Assembly: GCF_030814015.1 (NCBI RefSeq)
Contig: NZ_JAUSUL010000002.1
Location: 372,001-436,000 of the forward strand
Direction: 5' to 3'
Origin: Amorphus orientalis
GTDB taxonomy: Bacteria > Pseudomonadota > Alphaproteobacteria > Rhizobiales > Amorphaceae
DNA: 64,000 bases
The notes beneath the pieces are model-generated. The model was not told the origin of the DNA. It saw only the letters and a list, made by a program, of their open reading frames with translations, and ran no database searches. The translations under genes were made by a program, and so were the position numbers. This document shows, piece after piece, positions 25,979 to 34,677 of the stretch; the stretch's first letter is position 1; each line of letters opens with the position of its first letter.

Positions 25979-27133
25979 TCAGGCCCGGGCGACCACGAGG
26001 CTGCACAACAGCCGCTGGCGGGTCGGGACGAGGCGGGCGCGGGAAAAGCCGGCTTGCTGCAGAAGGTCCCGGAACTCGTTGAAAGTGCGGGATCTTCCGT
26101 TGCCCATGGCCATCAGATAGAGGCCGAAATAGGCGTCCGTGATGCGGGCCGCGCCGGCGGTTCCGGAAATCGGTTCGGCGATCACCAGCGTTCCGTCCGG
26201 TGGCAGTGCGCGGCGGACAGCGCGAAGAATCTGCAGGACGGTCGCGTCGTCGTGGTCGAGGGCCACGCGGACCAAGGTCACCAGATCGGCGCTCGGAATC
26301 GGGTCGGCGAGGAAGCTGCCGCCCACCGCTGTGGCCCGGTCACCGACTCCGGCCGCGGCGAAGCGCGCGGCGGCCCGGTCGCTGACCGCGGGCAGGTCGA
26401 AGCAGACGCATATGAGATCCGGGAACCGCCGGGCAGCGGCCGCGACGAACGCGCCGTCGCCGCCGCCGACATCGACCAGCCTGCGGTGCCGTCCGAACGG
26501 GCAGGCGGACAGGATCTCGTCGGCGAGCATCGACTGGGAGGCGGACATCAGCGCCGAATAGTCTGTCACGGGCGCGCCTTCGAGTGCCTCCGGCCGGTCG
26601 GCGGCGGCATAGGGCCAGTAGCTGGCGAGCTCGGTCGGGCCGGCGGTGCCGCGCACGAGTGCGAGCGGATCGGCGAGATCGGCATAGAGAAAGCGGTGGT
26701 GGCGGATCATCGCCATCAAACCGGGGTCGGAGGCGACTACGGCGCCGGCCAGTCCCAGGCCATAGGTGCCATCACGCCGCTCCTCGACCAGATCGACCGC
26801 GGCGGCGGCTGCGAGAAGACGGCGCAGCCGGTCCGGCGGGACATCGGTCATGCGGCCGAGCGCCGACGCGTCGTGCGGGCCTTCGGCGAGCTTCTGGAGA
26901 AGGCCGAGTTCGACACAGGCGAAAAGCGTCTGGGAGTAGACGAACCCGGCCAGCAGATCGAACACCTGCCGGACGTTGCGTTCGGCCAGCGGGCGGATGA
27001 AGGGCAGCGAGAAGGCGAGGCGCTTGAAGCGCGGGCTGGCGATCAGCCGGTTGCGCAGGTCCTGCCAGGCGCCGCTGACAGATGGCCGGCGGCGCCGCGG
27101 TTCCGACACGACCTGGGCGTCGCCGGCGGCCAT
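25979..27133 (-). CDS. crtF: hydroxyneurosporene/demethylspheroidene O-methyltransferase
   Basis: A 384-residue class I methyltransferase that methylates the tertiary hydroxyl of acyclic carotenoids such as 1-hydroxyneurosporene or rhodopin derivatives. The SAM motif DVGGGDG is at residues 221-227. An N-terminal dimerisation/winged-helix part (residues 50-130) is followed by the Rossmann domain. The ATG at 27133, eight bases after the crtE stop with a GAGG site, is chosen over an upstream frame start that overlaps crtE. Confidence 0.92.
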   Translation of the reverse strand: MAAGDAQVVSEPRRRRPSVSGAWQDLRNRLIASPRFKRLAFSLPFIRPLAERNVRQVFDLLAGFVYSQTLFACVELGLLQKLAEGPHDASALGRMTDVPPDRLRRLLAAAAAVDLVEERRDGTYGLGLAGAVVASDPGLMAMIRHHRFLYADLADPLALVRGTAGPTELASYWPYAAADRPEALEGAPVTDYSALMSASQSMLADEILSACPFGRHRRLVDVGGGDGAFVAAAARRFPDLICVCFDLPAVSDRAAARFAAAGVGDRATAVGGSFLADPIPSADLVTLVRVALDHDDATVLQILRAVRRALPPDGTLVIAEPISGTAGAARITDAYFGLYLMAMGNGRSRTFNEFRDLLQQAGFSRARLVPTRQRLLCSLVVARA

Positions 27134-27140
27134 TTCGGCC

Positions 27141-28010
27141 TCAAGCGGCCACGCGGGCGAGGCCCTTGGGCAGGAAATGCTTGGCTTCCGCCCCGATCTG
27201 AGCGCGCAGGTCGTCGGCGCCCGCACAGTCCGGGATCGACGCGATTGCCGAGGCGATCAGGCCCTCCAGGCGCTTCACGGCTCCTTCCAGACCCAGCTCG
27301 GATACAGCGTTCGGCCGGTCGAGCGCGGCGTCCTGCCGGGCAGGCTTGCCCATGGTCGCGGCGTCGCAGACGGCGTCGCGCAGATCGTCGGCGACCTGAT
27401 AGGCCTCGCCGATCCGTTCGCCGAGCATCCGCCAGGCATCGGGGTCGGCGCCGACCGAGGCCGCGCCGGACATGGTCGCGGTGGCGAACAGCGATCCGGT
27501 CTTGGAGCGGTGGTAGGCGGCGAGTTCGACGTCTTCTTCGGATTCCCACGCCTGACCCGCGGCGATCCCGTCGGGGGCGCCGGCGGCGCGACCGATCAGG
27601 CAAGCGAGCCTGGCGCTGAGCGCCGGTCCGGCAACCGCGGCGCGGGCCAGCGTCTCGAAGGCGAGCACGATCAGGGCGTCGCCGGTCAGCACGGCAAGGG
27701 GTTCGCCGAAGGCGACGTGGACCGACGGCTTGCCGCGCCGAAGCGCCGCGTCGTCGAAACACGGCAGGTCGTCGTGAACGAGGGATGCGCAGTGCAGGAA
27801 CTCGATCGCGGTGGCCGCGGCGTCCGGCAGCGTCGGGTCTTCTTCCGCGCAGGCATGGGCGACCGACAGGCAGAGCCGGGGCCGCACGCGGGCCCCTCCG
27901 GGGAAGACGGCGTAGTGGAGCGCCCGGGCGAGTTTCGGCGGGCAGCCGGGGGTGGCGGCGTGGCCGAGGGCGGCTTCGAGAGCGAGTTCAATGCGCGAGG
28001 TCGGGTCCAT
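27141..28010 (-). CDS. crtE: geranylgeranyl diphosphate synthase
   Basis: A 289-residue trans-prenyltransferase making C20 geranylgeranyl diphosphate for both carotenoids and the bacteriochlorophyll tail. The first aspartate-rich motif is DDLPCFDD at 80-87 and the second is QVADDLRD. Length is normal. It is divergent from crtD; a pair of PpsR operators sits between the two starts. crtF follows after 7 bp. Confidence 0.94.
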   Translation of the reverse strand: MDPTSRIELALEAALGHAATPGCPPKLARALHYAVFPGGARVRPRLCLSVAHACAEEDPTLPDAAATAIEFLHCASLVHDDLPCFDDAALRRGKPSVHVAFGEPLAVLTGDALIVLAFETLARAAVAGPALSARLACLIGRAAGAPDGIAAGQAWESEEDVELAAYHRSKTGSLFATATMSGAASVGADPDAWRMLGERIGEAYQVADDLRDAVCDAATMGKPARQDAALDRPNAVSELGLEGAVKRLEGLIASAIASIPDCAGADDLRAQIGAEAKHFLPKGLARVAA

Positions 28011-28036
28011 GACGCCACTCCTGTCTGAGTCCGGTA

Positions 28037-28080
28037 TGTAAAAAAGTATTGACGTTTTTTTGTGTAAGGTAAAGTAGACA
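28037..28080. promoter_or_regulatory. tandem PpsR operators between crtE and crtD
   Basis: The first site, TGTAAAAAAGTATTGACG (28037-28054), and the second, TGTAAGGTAAAGTAGACA (28063-28080), are spaced by 8 bp. The second fits TGT-N12-ACA exactly; the first differs in the last base. A -35-like TTGACG (28049-28054) and a weak TAAAGT lie within them on the plus strand, so the operators overlap the divergent promoters of crtE and crtD. Confidence 0.88.
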
Positions 28081-28108
28081 ATAGACTCGAACGATCGGAG
28101 GTGAGGGC

Positions 28109-29668
28109 GTGCGCCAGCGCAGGGTCGTTATCGTCGGCGCCGGAATGGCCGGCCTCGCGGCTGCGATCGATCTCGCGGCGCGAGGGGTCGAGGTCGTCGT
28201 CTTCGACGCGGCCGACGCGCCCGGCGGCAAAATGCGGGAGGTCCGCATCGCCGGTGAGCCGATCGATGCCGGGCCGACGGTGCTGACCATGCGGTCCGTG
28301 TTCGAGGAGCTGTTCGAGGCCGCGGGCGCGTCGCTCGCCGACCGCGTGCCGATGGATCCGGCGGAAACGCTCGCCCGGCATGCCTGGGACGAGGGTGGGC
28401 GGCTGGACCTGTTTGCCGACCGGGAGCGATCCGCCGATGCCATCGGCGATTTCGCAGGCGCGGCAGCGGCGCGGGGCTATCTCGCCTTCTGCGCCGAGTC
28501 GCGCCGGATCTTCGAAGCGCTCGACACCACATTCATGCGAGCCCAGCAGACCGGGCCGGCGGGTCTGACCCGACGCTTCGGGGTCACGGGAGCGGCCGAC
28601 CTGGCAGCGATCAAGCCGTTCACCACCCTATGGCGGGCGCTCGGCAAGCATTTTCGCGATCCCCGGCTGAGGCAGCTGTTCGGCCGCTACGCCACCTATT
28701 GCGGGGGCTCGCCCTTTCTGGCGCCGGCCACGCTGATGCTGGTCGCCCATGTCGAGCAGTCGGGCGTCTGGATGGTGCGCGGCGGCATGCACCGGCTCGC
28801 CCGCGGGATGGCCGACCTGGCCGGGGAGAGCGGCGCGGTGGTCCGGTACGCCAGCCCGGTCGCCCGGATCGCCGTCCATGGCCGGGTGGCGACCGGCGTG
28901 GTGCTGGAGAGCGGCGAAGAGGTTGCGGCCGACGCCGTGATCTCTGCAGCGGACGTGTCCGCCATCGCGGGCGGCGCTTTCGGCGAGGCGGTCAGCGGCG
29001 CGGTGGAGGGCGTGCCGCCGGCGGAGCGCTCCCAGTCGGCGCTCACCTGGGCGGAGGTCGCGGTGCCGGACGGATTTCCGCTGGCCCGGCACACCGTCTT
29101 CTTTTCCAGCGACTACGAGGCGGAGTTCCGCGACGTGTTCCGGGACCGGCGCCTGCCGGAAGCGCCCACCGTCTATGTCTGCGCCCAGGACCGCGACGCG
29201 TCCGGCGGTCCGGCGGACGGCGAACCCGGAGCGGAGAAGGGAGGCGACCGCCTGGCCTTCATCGTGAACGCACCACCCGATGGCGACCGGCGGCGGTTCG
29301 ACCCGGAGGAGATCGATCGATGCATCGAACGCGCGAAAAGCCTGATGGGGCGCTGCGGCCTGACCCTTCACGCGGGTCCGGGCGAGCGGACGACGACGAC
29401 ACCGGCGGACTACGAGCGGATGTTTCCCAACACCGGCGGGGCGCTCTACGGGCGGGCGCCGCACGGAGCGATGGCGGCGTTCCGCAGGCCGGGATCCCGC
29501 AGCCGGGTCTCCGGCCTCTATCTGGCGGGTGGGAGCGTCCATCCGGGTCCGGGCGTGCCGATGGCGGCGCTTTCGGGACGTCTGGCGGCGGAGGCGGTGA
29601 TGCAGGATTTCGCTTCGACCGGCCGGTCCCGCCCGGCGGCTACGCCTGGTGGTATCTCGACGGGCTGA
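28109..29668 (+). CDS. crtD: hydroxyneurosporene desaturase (methoxyneurosporene dehydrogenase)
   Basis: A 519-residue FAD-dependent carotenoid 3,4-desaturase, a paralogue of CrtI. The N-terminal dinucleotide motif GAGMAGLAAA starts at residue 10. The C-terminal motif YLAGGSVHPGPGVPMAALSG is diagnostic for the CrtI/CrtD group. The start is a GTG at 28109 with GGAGGTGAG just upstream. It overlaps the coding homology of crtC by about 55 bp in another frame. Confidence 0.93.
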   Translation: MRQRRVVIVGAGMAGLAAAIDLAARGVEVVVFDAADAPGGKMREVRIAGEPIDAGPTVLTMRSVFEELFEAAGASLADRVPMDPAETLARHAWDEGGRLDLFADRERSADAIGDFAGAAAARGYLAFCAESRRIFEALDTTFMRAQQTGPAGLTRRFGVTGAADLAAIKPFTTLWRALGKHFRDPRLRQLFGRYATYCGGSPFLAPATLMLVAHVEQSGVWMVRGGMHRLARGMADLAGESGAVVRYASPVARIAVHGRVATGVVLESGEEVAADAVISAADVSAIAGGAFGEAVSGAVEGVPPAERSQSALTWAEVAVPDGFPLARHTVFFSSDYEAEFRDVFRDRRLPEAPTVYVCAQDRDASGGPADGEPGAEKGGDRLAFIVNAPPDGDRRRFDPEEIDRCIERAKSLMGRCGLTLHAGPGERTTTTPADYERMFPNTGGALYGRAPHGAMAAFRRPGSRSRVSGLYLAGGSVHPGPGVPMAALSGRLAAEAVMQDFASTGRSRPAATPGGISTG

Positions 29669-30525
29669 GCGACGATGGCCGCTCGGGGCTGACGATCATC
29701 GCCTTCGTCGGCAGCGTGTTCTCCTCCTACTACGCCTGGAGCGGCCGCGCCGATCCGGAAAACCATGTCTGCCTCAACGTCGCGCTCTACGGCGACGGGG
29801 GAAACCGCTGGACCATGACCGAACGCGGACGCCGTTCACTCCGGCGGACACCGGACACGTTCGAGGTCGGGCCGAGCGCCGTCTCCTGGGACGGCGAGAC
29901 GCTGGTCTACCGGCTCGCGGAACGCGGGGCCCCGCTGCCGAGGGCGGTGTGCGGCGAGGTGAGGGTTCGTCCCGAGCCCCTGATCGACGAGGCGTTCACG
30001 CTGGACGCGCGGGGGCGTCATGTGTGGGCGCCGCTGGCGCCGGCGGCGGCCATCGAGGTCGATCTCGAGCGGCCGAAGCTGCGCTGGCGGGGTCGCGCCT
30101 ATCTCGACAGCAACCGGGGCAGCGAGCCGCTGGAGGCCGGCTTCCGGCGCTGGCACTGGGCGCGCGCCCACATCGGCCGCGGCACCGCGGTGCTCTATGA
30201 CGTCGAGCCGCGCGACGGGGAGCCCTTTTCGACCTTTCTTCGCTTCGGTGCGGACGGACGGCCCGAAGAGCTGCCGACACCGCCCGTAGCCGGGCTTCCG
30301 ACCACGCTCTGGCGGGTCGGCCGCCGCATCGGCGCCGATGCGGGAACCGATCCGGCCGTGGTCCGGACGCTGGAGGATTCGCCGTTTTATGCGCGGTCGC
30401 TGGTGGAAACGACGCTGCTCGGTGAGATGGCGACGGCGGTGCACGAAAGCCTGTCGCTGGACCGGTTCGCCCGCGGCTGGGTCAAGGTTCTGCTGCCGTT
30501 CCGCATGCCGCGGATCACCTGGTAG
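29614..30525 (+). CDS. crtC: acyclic carotenoid 1,2-hydratase (hydroxyneurosporene synthase); start unresolved
   Basis: The frame shows clear CrtC homology from FDRPVPPGGYAWWYLDGLSD (29614) to PFRMPRITW at 30525, about 303 residues. CrtC adds water to the terminal psi-end double bond of neurosporene or lycopene. No ATG, GTG or TTG lies in this frame between an ATG at 29320, deep inside crtD, and a GTG at 29716. Starting at 29716 gives 269 residues, near the short Rhodobacter forms, but drops the conserved FDRPVPPGGY region. The coordinates given mark homology, not a proven start. The frame is -1 relative to crtD. Confidence 0.82.
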   Translation, partial: FDRPVPPGGYAWWYLDGLSDDGRSGLTIIAFVGSVFSSYYAWSGRADPENHVCLNVALYGDGGNRWTMTERGRRSLRRTPDTFEVGPSAVSWDGETLVYRLAERGAPLPRAVCGEVRVRPEPLIDEAFTLDARGRHVWAPLAPAAAIEVDLERPKLRWRGRAYLDSNRGSEPLEAGFRRWHWARAHIGRGTAVLYDVEPRDGEPFSTFLRFGADGRPEELPTPPVAGLPTTLWRVGRRIGADAGTDPAVVRTLEDSPFYARSLVETTLLGEMATAVHESLSLDRFARGWVKVLLPFRMPRITW

Positions 30526-30534
30526 CAGCCACAG

Positions 30535-30666
30535 TCACTCCCGATCGGCGCGGTCCTTCGTCTCCCGGCGCAGGCGCCGAATGGACATGATCTGCCAGAC
30601 GGCGAACGCGAGCCCGCCGCCCAGCACAAGGATCAGTTCGGCGATGGCGAGCCAGGTGGGATCCAT
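30535..30666 (-). CDS. 43-residue single-span membrane protein after tspO
   Basis: This short ORF begins MDPTWLAIAELILVLGGG, contains one hydrophobic helix (about residues 5-28) and ends in a charged tail (RRLRRETKDRADRE), so it should be membrane-anchored with a cytoplasmic tail. It starts 9 bp after the tspO stop in the same direction and ends 10 bp from the convergent crtC stop, leaving almost no unused DNA. I do not recognise a family. Operon position is the best evidence that it is real. Confidence 0.6.
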   Translation of the reverse strand: MDPTWLAIAELILVLGGGLAFAVWQIMSIRRLRRETKDRADRE

Positions 30667-30675
30667 CGCGACACG

Positions 30676-31164
30676 TCAGCTCCGGACCCGGGCCGAGGGC
30701 AGGTTCAGCCGCCAGACGGCGACGTTGAGCGCCGAAGCGATGCTCACCCAGACGAGATAGGGCAGGAGCAGCAGCGCGGCCGTCTGGCTGTGGGGGTAGA
30801 ATGCGACGATCGTGGCGAGGATCGAGAGCCACAGCGCGGCGACGTCCACGATCGCGAGCCCGGGCCGCCGCATGCCGAAGAAGATCGCCGACCACAGCGC
30901 GTTGAGGGCGAGCTGCACCCCATAGATCGCGAACGCGACCGGCGCTCCCTCGAATCCGGCTGCGCGCCAGACGAGCCAGCCCGAGACGGCGATCATGACG
31001 TAAAGAACCGTCCAGACCGGGCCGAAGACGTAGTTCGGCGGCGTCCACGAGGGTTTGGCCATTCGCTCGTACCACGGGCCCGGCCGGAACAGCGCCCCCG
31101 ACAAGGCCACCAGCGTGCACGCCACGATGAAGCCAAAGAGGACCAGATAGGGTTCGAGCGTCAT
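30676..31164 (-). CDS. tspO: TspO/MBR family tryptophan-rich sensory protein
   Basis: A 162-residue five-helix membrane protein (CrtK in older PGC literature). Family signatures are KPSWTPPNYVFGPVWTVLY, ALNALWSAIFFG and a Trp-rich profile. TspO binds porphyrins and affects tetrapyrrole traffic and photosynthesis gene expression in Rhodobacter. It lies 72 bp after crtB in the ispH operon. Confidence 0.95.
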   Translation of the reverse strand: MTLEPYLVLFGFIVACTLVALSGALFRPGPWYERMAKPSWTPPNYVFGPVWTVLYVMIAVSGWLVWRAAGFEGAPVAFAIYGVQLALNALWSAIFFGMRRPGLAIVDVAALWLSILATIVAFYPHSQTAALLLLPYLVWVSIASALNVAVWRLNLPSARVRS

Positions 31165-31236
31165 GCAGCCGGCTCCCGTGCCGTGCGGTGTGTGGTCCGG
31201 ATGATACGGCGCATCAGGTGGCGCGGATCGACGGGA

Positions 31237-32289
31237 TCAGGATTCCCCGACGGCTCGCCGGACCCGTTCGCGCCGTTCCAGCCGGTCGAACAGGTCGATG
31301 GTCGCGGAGATCCGGGCGCCGAAATCCCACCAGGGCGGGACGGCGGCAGGAGACGGTCCGAGCGGGCGGACCGCGTCGACGAGAAAGCCGGCTTCGGCAA
31401 GTGCCGGCGCGCCGGCTACCGTTGTCCGTCCGCCCATGCCGGCGAGCGAGGTGACGAGAAGCCGGCCCTTTCGGGCGTTGGAGACGACCGCGCGTCCGGC
31501 AAGCGGATCGAGCCCGCGCCGCTCCAGCTCGCGGCCGATCTCCTGATAGAGCCCCCGGGCGGCGCGGATGCCCGGCTGGCAGTCCAGCGGCAGGCGGGCG
31601 ATCCCGGCGTCGGCCCGGGCGTAGAGGTCGTCGGCTGCGGACAGCAGGTGCTGAAGCGGCCCCTGAAGGCGTCGGGCACAGGAAGGATCGCCGCGCAGCA
31701 GCCTGTCGCGGTCGATGCCGGCCTCGTCGAGCCAGGCGGTCGGCAGGTAGATCCGGCCGTTGCGGGCGTCCTCGCCGACGTCGCGGGCAATGTTGGTGAA
31801 CTGCATGGCGATGCCCAGATCGCAGGCCCGGGAGATCTGCTCCGGACTGCGGGCGCCCATCAGGAGGGCCATCATGGCGCCCACCGATCCGGCGACCCGC
31901 GCGGCGTAGGCGCTCAGGTCGGCCAGGGTCTCGTAACGCCGGCCTTCCGCGTCCCAAGCGAGGCCTTCGATCAGCGCCATCGGCAGCTCGATCGGGATCG
32001 CGAAGCTGTCGACCGTGCGGGCGAGCGCCCGGTCGACGGGGTCGGGGACCGGGTTGCCGGCATAGGCGCGCTCAAGACGGTCCCGCAGCCGCGCGATGGT
32101 CGCCGTCCGCCCGCCGGCCACGTCGACCGCGTCGTCGGACAGACGGCAGAAGGCATAGAGCGCGTAGGCCGGATCGCGGACGCGGCCCGGCAGCAAAAGG
32201 GAGGCCGCGAAGAACGACTTGGAACCGCCCTTGATGGTGGCCCGGCAGGCGGCGATGTCAGCAGCCTTTTCAGCGGAAGGTCGTTGCAT
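31237..32289 (-). CDS. crtB: 15-cis-phytoene synthase
   Basis: A 350-residue squalene/phytoene synthase that condenses two geranylgeranyl diphosphates to phytoene. Aspartate-rich motifs are DDAVD (52-56) and NIARDVGED (165-173). The ATG at 32289 lies 20 bp inside crtI; the longer upstream frame is an artefact. The C-terminal 60 residues after the synthase core are Ala/Pro-rich and less conserved. Confidence 0.95.
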   Translation of the reverse strand: MQRPSAEKAADIAACRATIKGGSKSFFAASLLLPGRVRDPAYALYAFCRLSDDAVDVAGGRTATIARLRDRLERAYAGNPVPDPVDRALARTVDSFAIPIELPMALIEGLAWDAEGRRYETLADLSAYAARVAGSVGAMMALLMGARSPEQISRACDLGIAMQFTNIARDVGEDARNGRIYLPTAWLDEAGIDRDRLLRGDPSCARRLQGPLQHLLSAADDLYARADAGIARLPLDCQPGIRAARGLYQEIGRELERRGLDPLAGRAVVSNARKGRLLVTSLAGMGGRTTVAGAPALAEAGFLVDAVRPLGPSPAAVPPWWDFGARISATIDLFDRLERRERVRRAVGES

Positions 32290-33802
32290 CGGGCACCACC
32301 GTGTCGAGTACGCGGGCGGACGACAGGACCCCGGGGAGACCGGCGCCCGGATGGGTTCCGGCTCCGACCAGATAGAGGCCATCGACCTCTTCGCTGCGGT
32401 TGTGGGGACGGAACCAGGCGCTTTGGGTCAGCACCGGCTCGAGACCGAATGCGGCGCCCTTGTGGGAGGACAGACGGCTCTCGAAATCGGGCGGGGTCAT
32501 GAGGCGCGAGGTCACGATCTCCAGGCGCAGACCGGGCAGCAGCGTCGCCTCCAGATAGGCTTCGATCCGTTGCCGGTAGGGTTCGGCGAGGGCCGCCCAG
32601 TCGAGGCCCGCGTCCATATGCGGAACGGGAGAGAGGACGTAGAAGGCGTCGGAGCCGGGCGGGGCGAGGCTGGGGTCGGTGGCGGTCGGCCGGTGCAGAT
32701 AGAGGCTGAAGTCGTCGGCCAGGACCTTCCGATCGAATATGTCGCGCAAGAGGCCGCGATAACGCGGACCCATCAGGATGGTGTGGTGGTCGACGTCCGG
32801 GTATTGGCGGCGGGTGCCGAAATACCAGACGAACAGGCTCATGGAATAGCGCGCCTTGTCGATGCGGCGGTTGGTCCAGCGGCGCCGCGCCGAGGCAGGC
32901 AGCAGCTTGCGGTAGGTGGTCGCGGAATCGGCGTTGGAGACGACGATGTCGGCCGCGATCGTCTCGCCTGAGGCAAGCCGTACGCCGCTGGCGCGGCCCT
33001 GATCGAGGGTGATCTCGGCGACGGGCGCGTTCAGGCGGACGCGGTTGTTCTGGCCTTCGATGAGCTTGACGAGCCCATCGACGAGCTTGCCCGTCCCGCC
33101 CATCGCGAAGTGGACGCCGAAGCGCCGCTCGAGGAAGGCGATCAGGCAGTAGATGGCGGTGGCGCGGAACGGGTTGCCGCCGATCAGGAGCGGATGGAAG
33201 CTCAGCACCGTGCGCAGGCGCTCGTCGCGGACGTAGCCCGACACGAGGCCGTAGACCGACCGGTATCCGCCGAGCCGGACCAGGTCGGGGGCGATCTTCA
33301 CCATGCTGGAGGGCGCGTCGAAAGGCACGTGGCCGAGCTGTTCGAAGCCGACCCGGTAGACCGCCTCGCTGCGGTGCATGAAGGCGTCGTAGCCCTCCAC
33401 GTCGCCCGGGGCGAACCGGCGCACTTCGGCCCGCATGGCCTCGGGATCGTCGCTGCAGTCGAACCAGGAGCCGTCGTCGAAGCGGATCCGGTAGAACGGC
33501 GTCATCGCCCGGAACTCGACTTCGTCGGCGCGACGGCGGCCGCACAGCTCCCAGAGCTCGTCGAACAGGAACGGGGCGGTGATGATCGTCGGTCCGGCGT
33601 CGAAGGTGAAGCCGTCTTGGCGGAAGACGCAGGCGCGGCCGCCGGCCATCTCCAGGCGTTCCAGCACGGTGACCCGGTAGCCGCGGGCGCCGAGCCGGAT
33701 CGCGGCGGAAAGACCGCCGAAGCCGGCGCCGATCACCACGGCGTGCGGGCGGTCGGCCCGCTCCGTGGTGGCAAATGCCGGAGGTGGAACCGGGGCCGTC
33801 AT
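32270..33802 (-). CDS. crtI: phytoene desaturase
   Basis: A 510-residue FAD-dependent desaturase converting phytoene to neurosporene or lycopene. The FAD motif GAGFGGL spans residues 25-31, and the C-terminal motif LVGAGTHPGAGLPGVLSSAR is diagnostic. The ATG at 33802 overlaps the bchO stop as ATGA. Product (neurosporene or lycopene) cannot be told from sequence; crtC, crtD and crtF suggest spheroidene- or spirilloxanthin-type end products, and no crtA is in the window. Confidence 0.95.
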   Translation of the reverse strand: MTAPVPPPAFATTERADRPHAVVIGAGFGGLSAAIRLGARGYRVTVLERLEMAGGRACVFRQDGFTFDAGPTIITAPFLFDELWELCGRRRADEVEFRAMTPFYRIRFDDGSWFDCSDDPEAMRAEVRRFAPGDVEGYDAFMHRSEAVYRVGFEQLGHVPFDAPSSMVKIAPDLVRLGGYRSVYGLVSGYVRDERLRTVLSFHPLLIGGNPFRATAIYCLIAFLERRFGVHFAMGGTGKLVDGLVKLIEGQNNRVRLNAPVAEITLDQGRASGVRLASGETIAADIVVSNADSATTYRKLLPASARRRWTNRRIDKARYSMSLFVWYFGTRRQYPDVDHHTILMGPRYRGLLRDIFDRKVLADDFSLYLHRPTATDPSLAPPGSDAFYVLSPVPHMDAGLDWAALAEPYRQRIEAYLEATLLPGLRLEIVTSRLMTPPDFESRLSSHKGAAFGLEPVLTQSAWFRPHNRSEEVDGLYLVGAGTHPGAGLPGVLSSARVLDTVVPDATTFR

Positions 33803-34677
33803 GCCGCTTCGAGCGCTCCAAGCGCGTTGGAGCGTTCGACGATGATCTCCGCCACCCCGGCCGGATCCTCCTCGTGCATGAGGTGGCCGCGACCGGGCAG
33901 GACCACGCGCTCGCAGTGCGGAACCAGACGGCAGACCTTGCGCGCCTCGATCGGATCGACGAAGCGGTCGGCGCTGCCGACCAGAAGCAGCGTGGATGCG
34001 GCCAGCTTCGGCAGGTCGCGTTCGAGCGTCGCGAGATCCCAGTTCGCCATCATCTGCAGGGCAGCACCCACATGGGTAGGGTCGCGAAACAGCTGGCCGT
34101 AGAAACGCAGGCCCGCGGCATCGAGGGTCGAACCGCTTCCCGCGAGCATCCGTGCGACGGCCCCGCTGCCGGCCGACAGGGCGACGGCGTGGGGGACGAG
34201 CGGGTTGGCCACGAGAGCTCTGGCGAGCGACGGAAACAGCTGTCCGGCCGCGCCGCGGAAGGGCAGGAAGGCGCCGTTGAGCGCGACCAGGAGACGGGGA
34301 CTGAGCGCGCCGTCGAGAACCAGGCGGGCGGCGATCGCAGCCCCCGCCGAATGCCCCACCACAATCGACGGCCGGCATCCGATCTCCTCCAGGAGGTCGC
34401 GAACCGCAGCCGCCATCGCAGGCAATGTCGGCCGGTTCCGCCGGAGCGTTTCGGTGAAGCCGTGGCCGGGCAGGTCGGGCGCGGTCACCCGGAAGTGCGC
34501 GGCGAGCAGCGGCATGAGATCACGCCAGGAATGGGTCGAGGCGGCTGTCCCGTGCAGAAGCAGCAGATCGGGACCGTGCCCCATGCGCTGGACGTGCCAT
34601 CTCAGCTCCCCCGCGCGCACGAAGTCGCTTGTCTCCCGGTTCGGCCATTGGCGTCCGTCGGTGTCCCAGGTCAGCAT
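33799..34677 (-). CDS. bchO: BchO, alpha/beta-hydrolase of the magnesium chelatase operon
   Basis: A 292-residue alpha/beta-hydrolase with the nucleophile elbow GHSAGA and the oxyanion-side motif LLLHGTAASTHSWRDLMP. BchO accompanies bchI and bchD in PGCs; its exact biochemical role in Mg insertion is not settled. The start ATG at 34677 overlaps the end of bchD by 7 bp, and the stop overlaps crtI by ATGA. Confidence 0.92.
   Translation of the reverse strand: MLTWDTDGRQWPNRETSDFVRAGELRWHVQRMGHGPDLLLLHGTAASTHSWRDLMPLLAAHFRVTAPDLPGHGFTETLRRNRPTLPAMAAAVRDLLEEIGCRPSIVVGHSAGAAIAARLVLDGALSPRLLVALNGAFLPFRGAAGQLFPSLARALVANPLVPHAVALSAGSGAVARMLAGSGSTLDAAGLRFYGQLFRDPTHVGAALQMMANWDLATLERDLPKLAASTLLLVGSADRFVDPIEARKVCRLVPHCERVVLPGRGHLMHEEDPAGVAEIIVERSNALGALEAA

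Noticed and set aside
28630-30525. 631-residue CrtC
   Set aside because: The first ~330 codons are an out-of-frame reading of crtD; only the part from about 29614 resembles CrtC.
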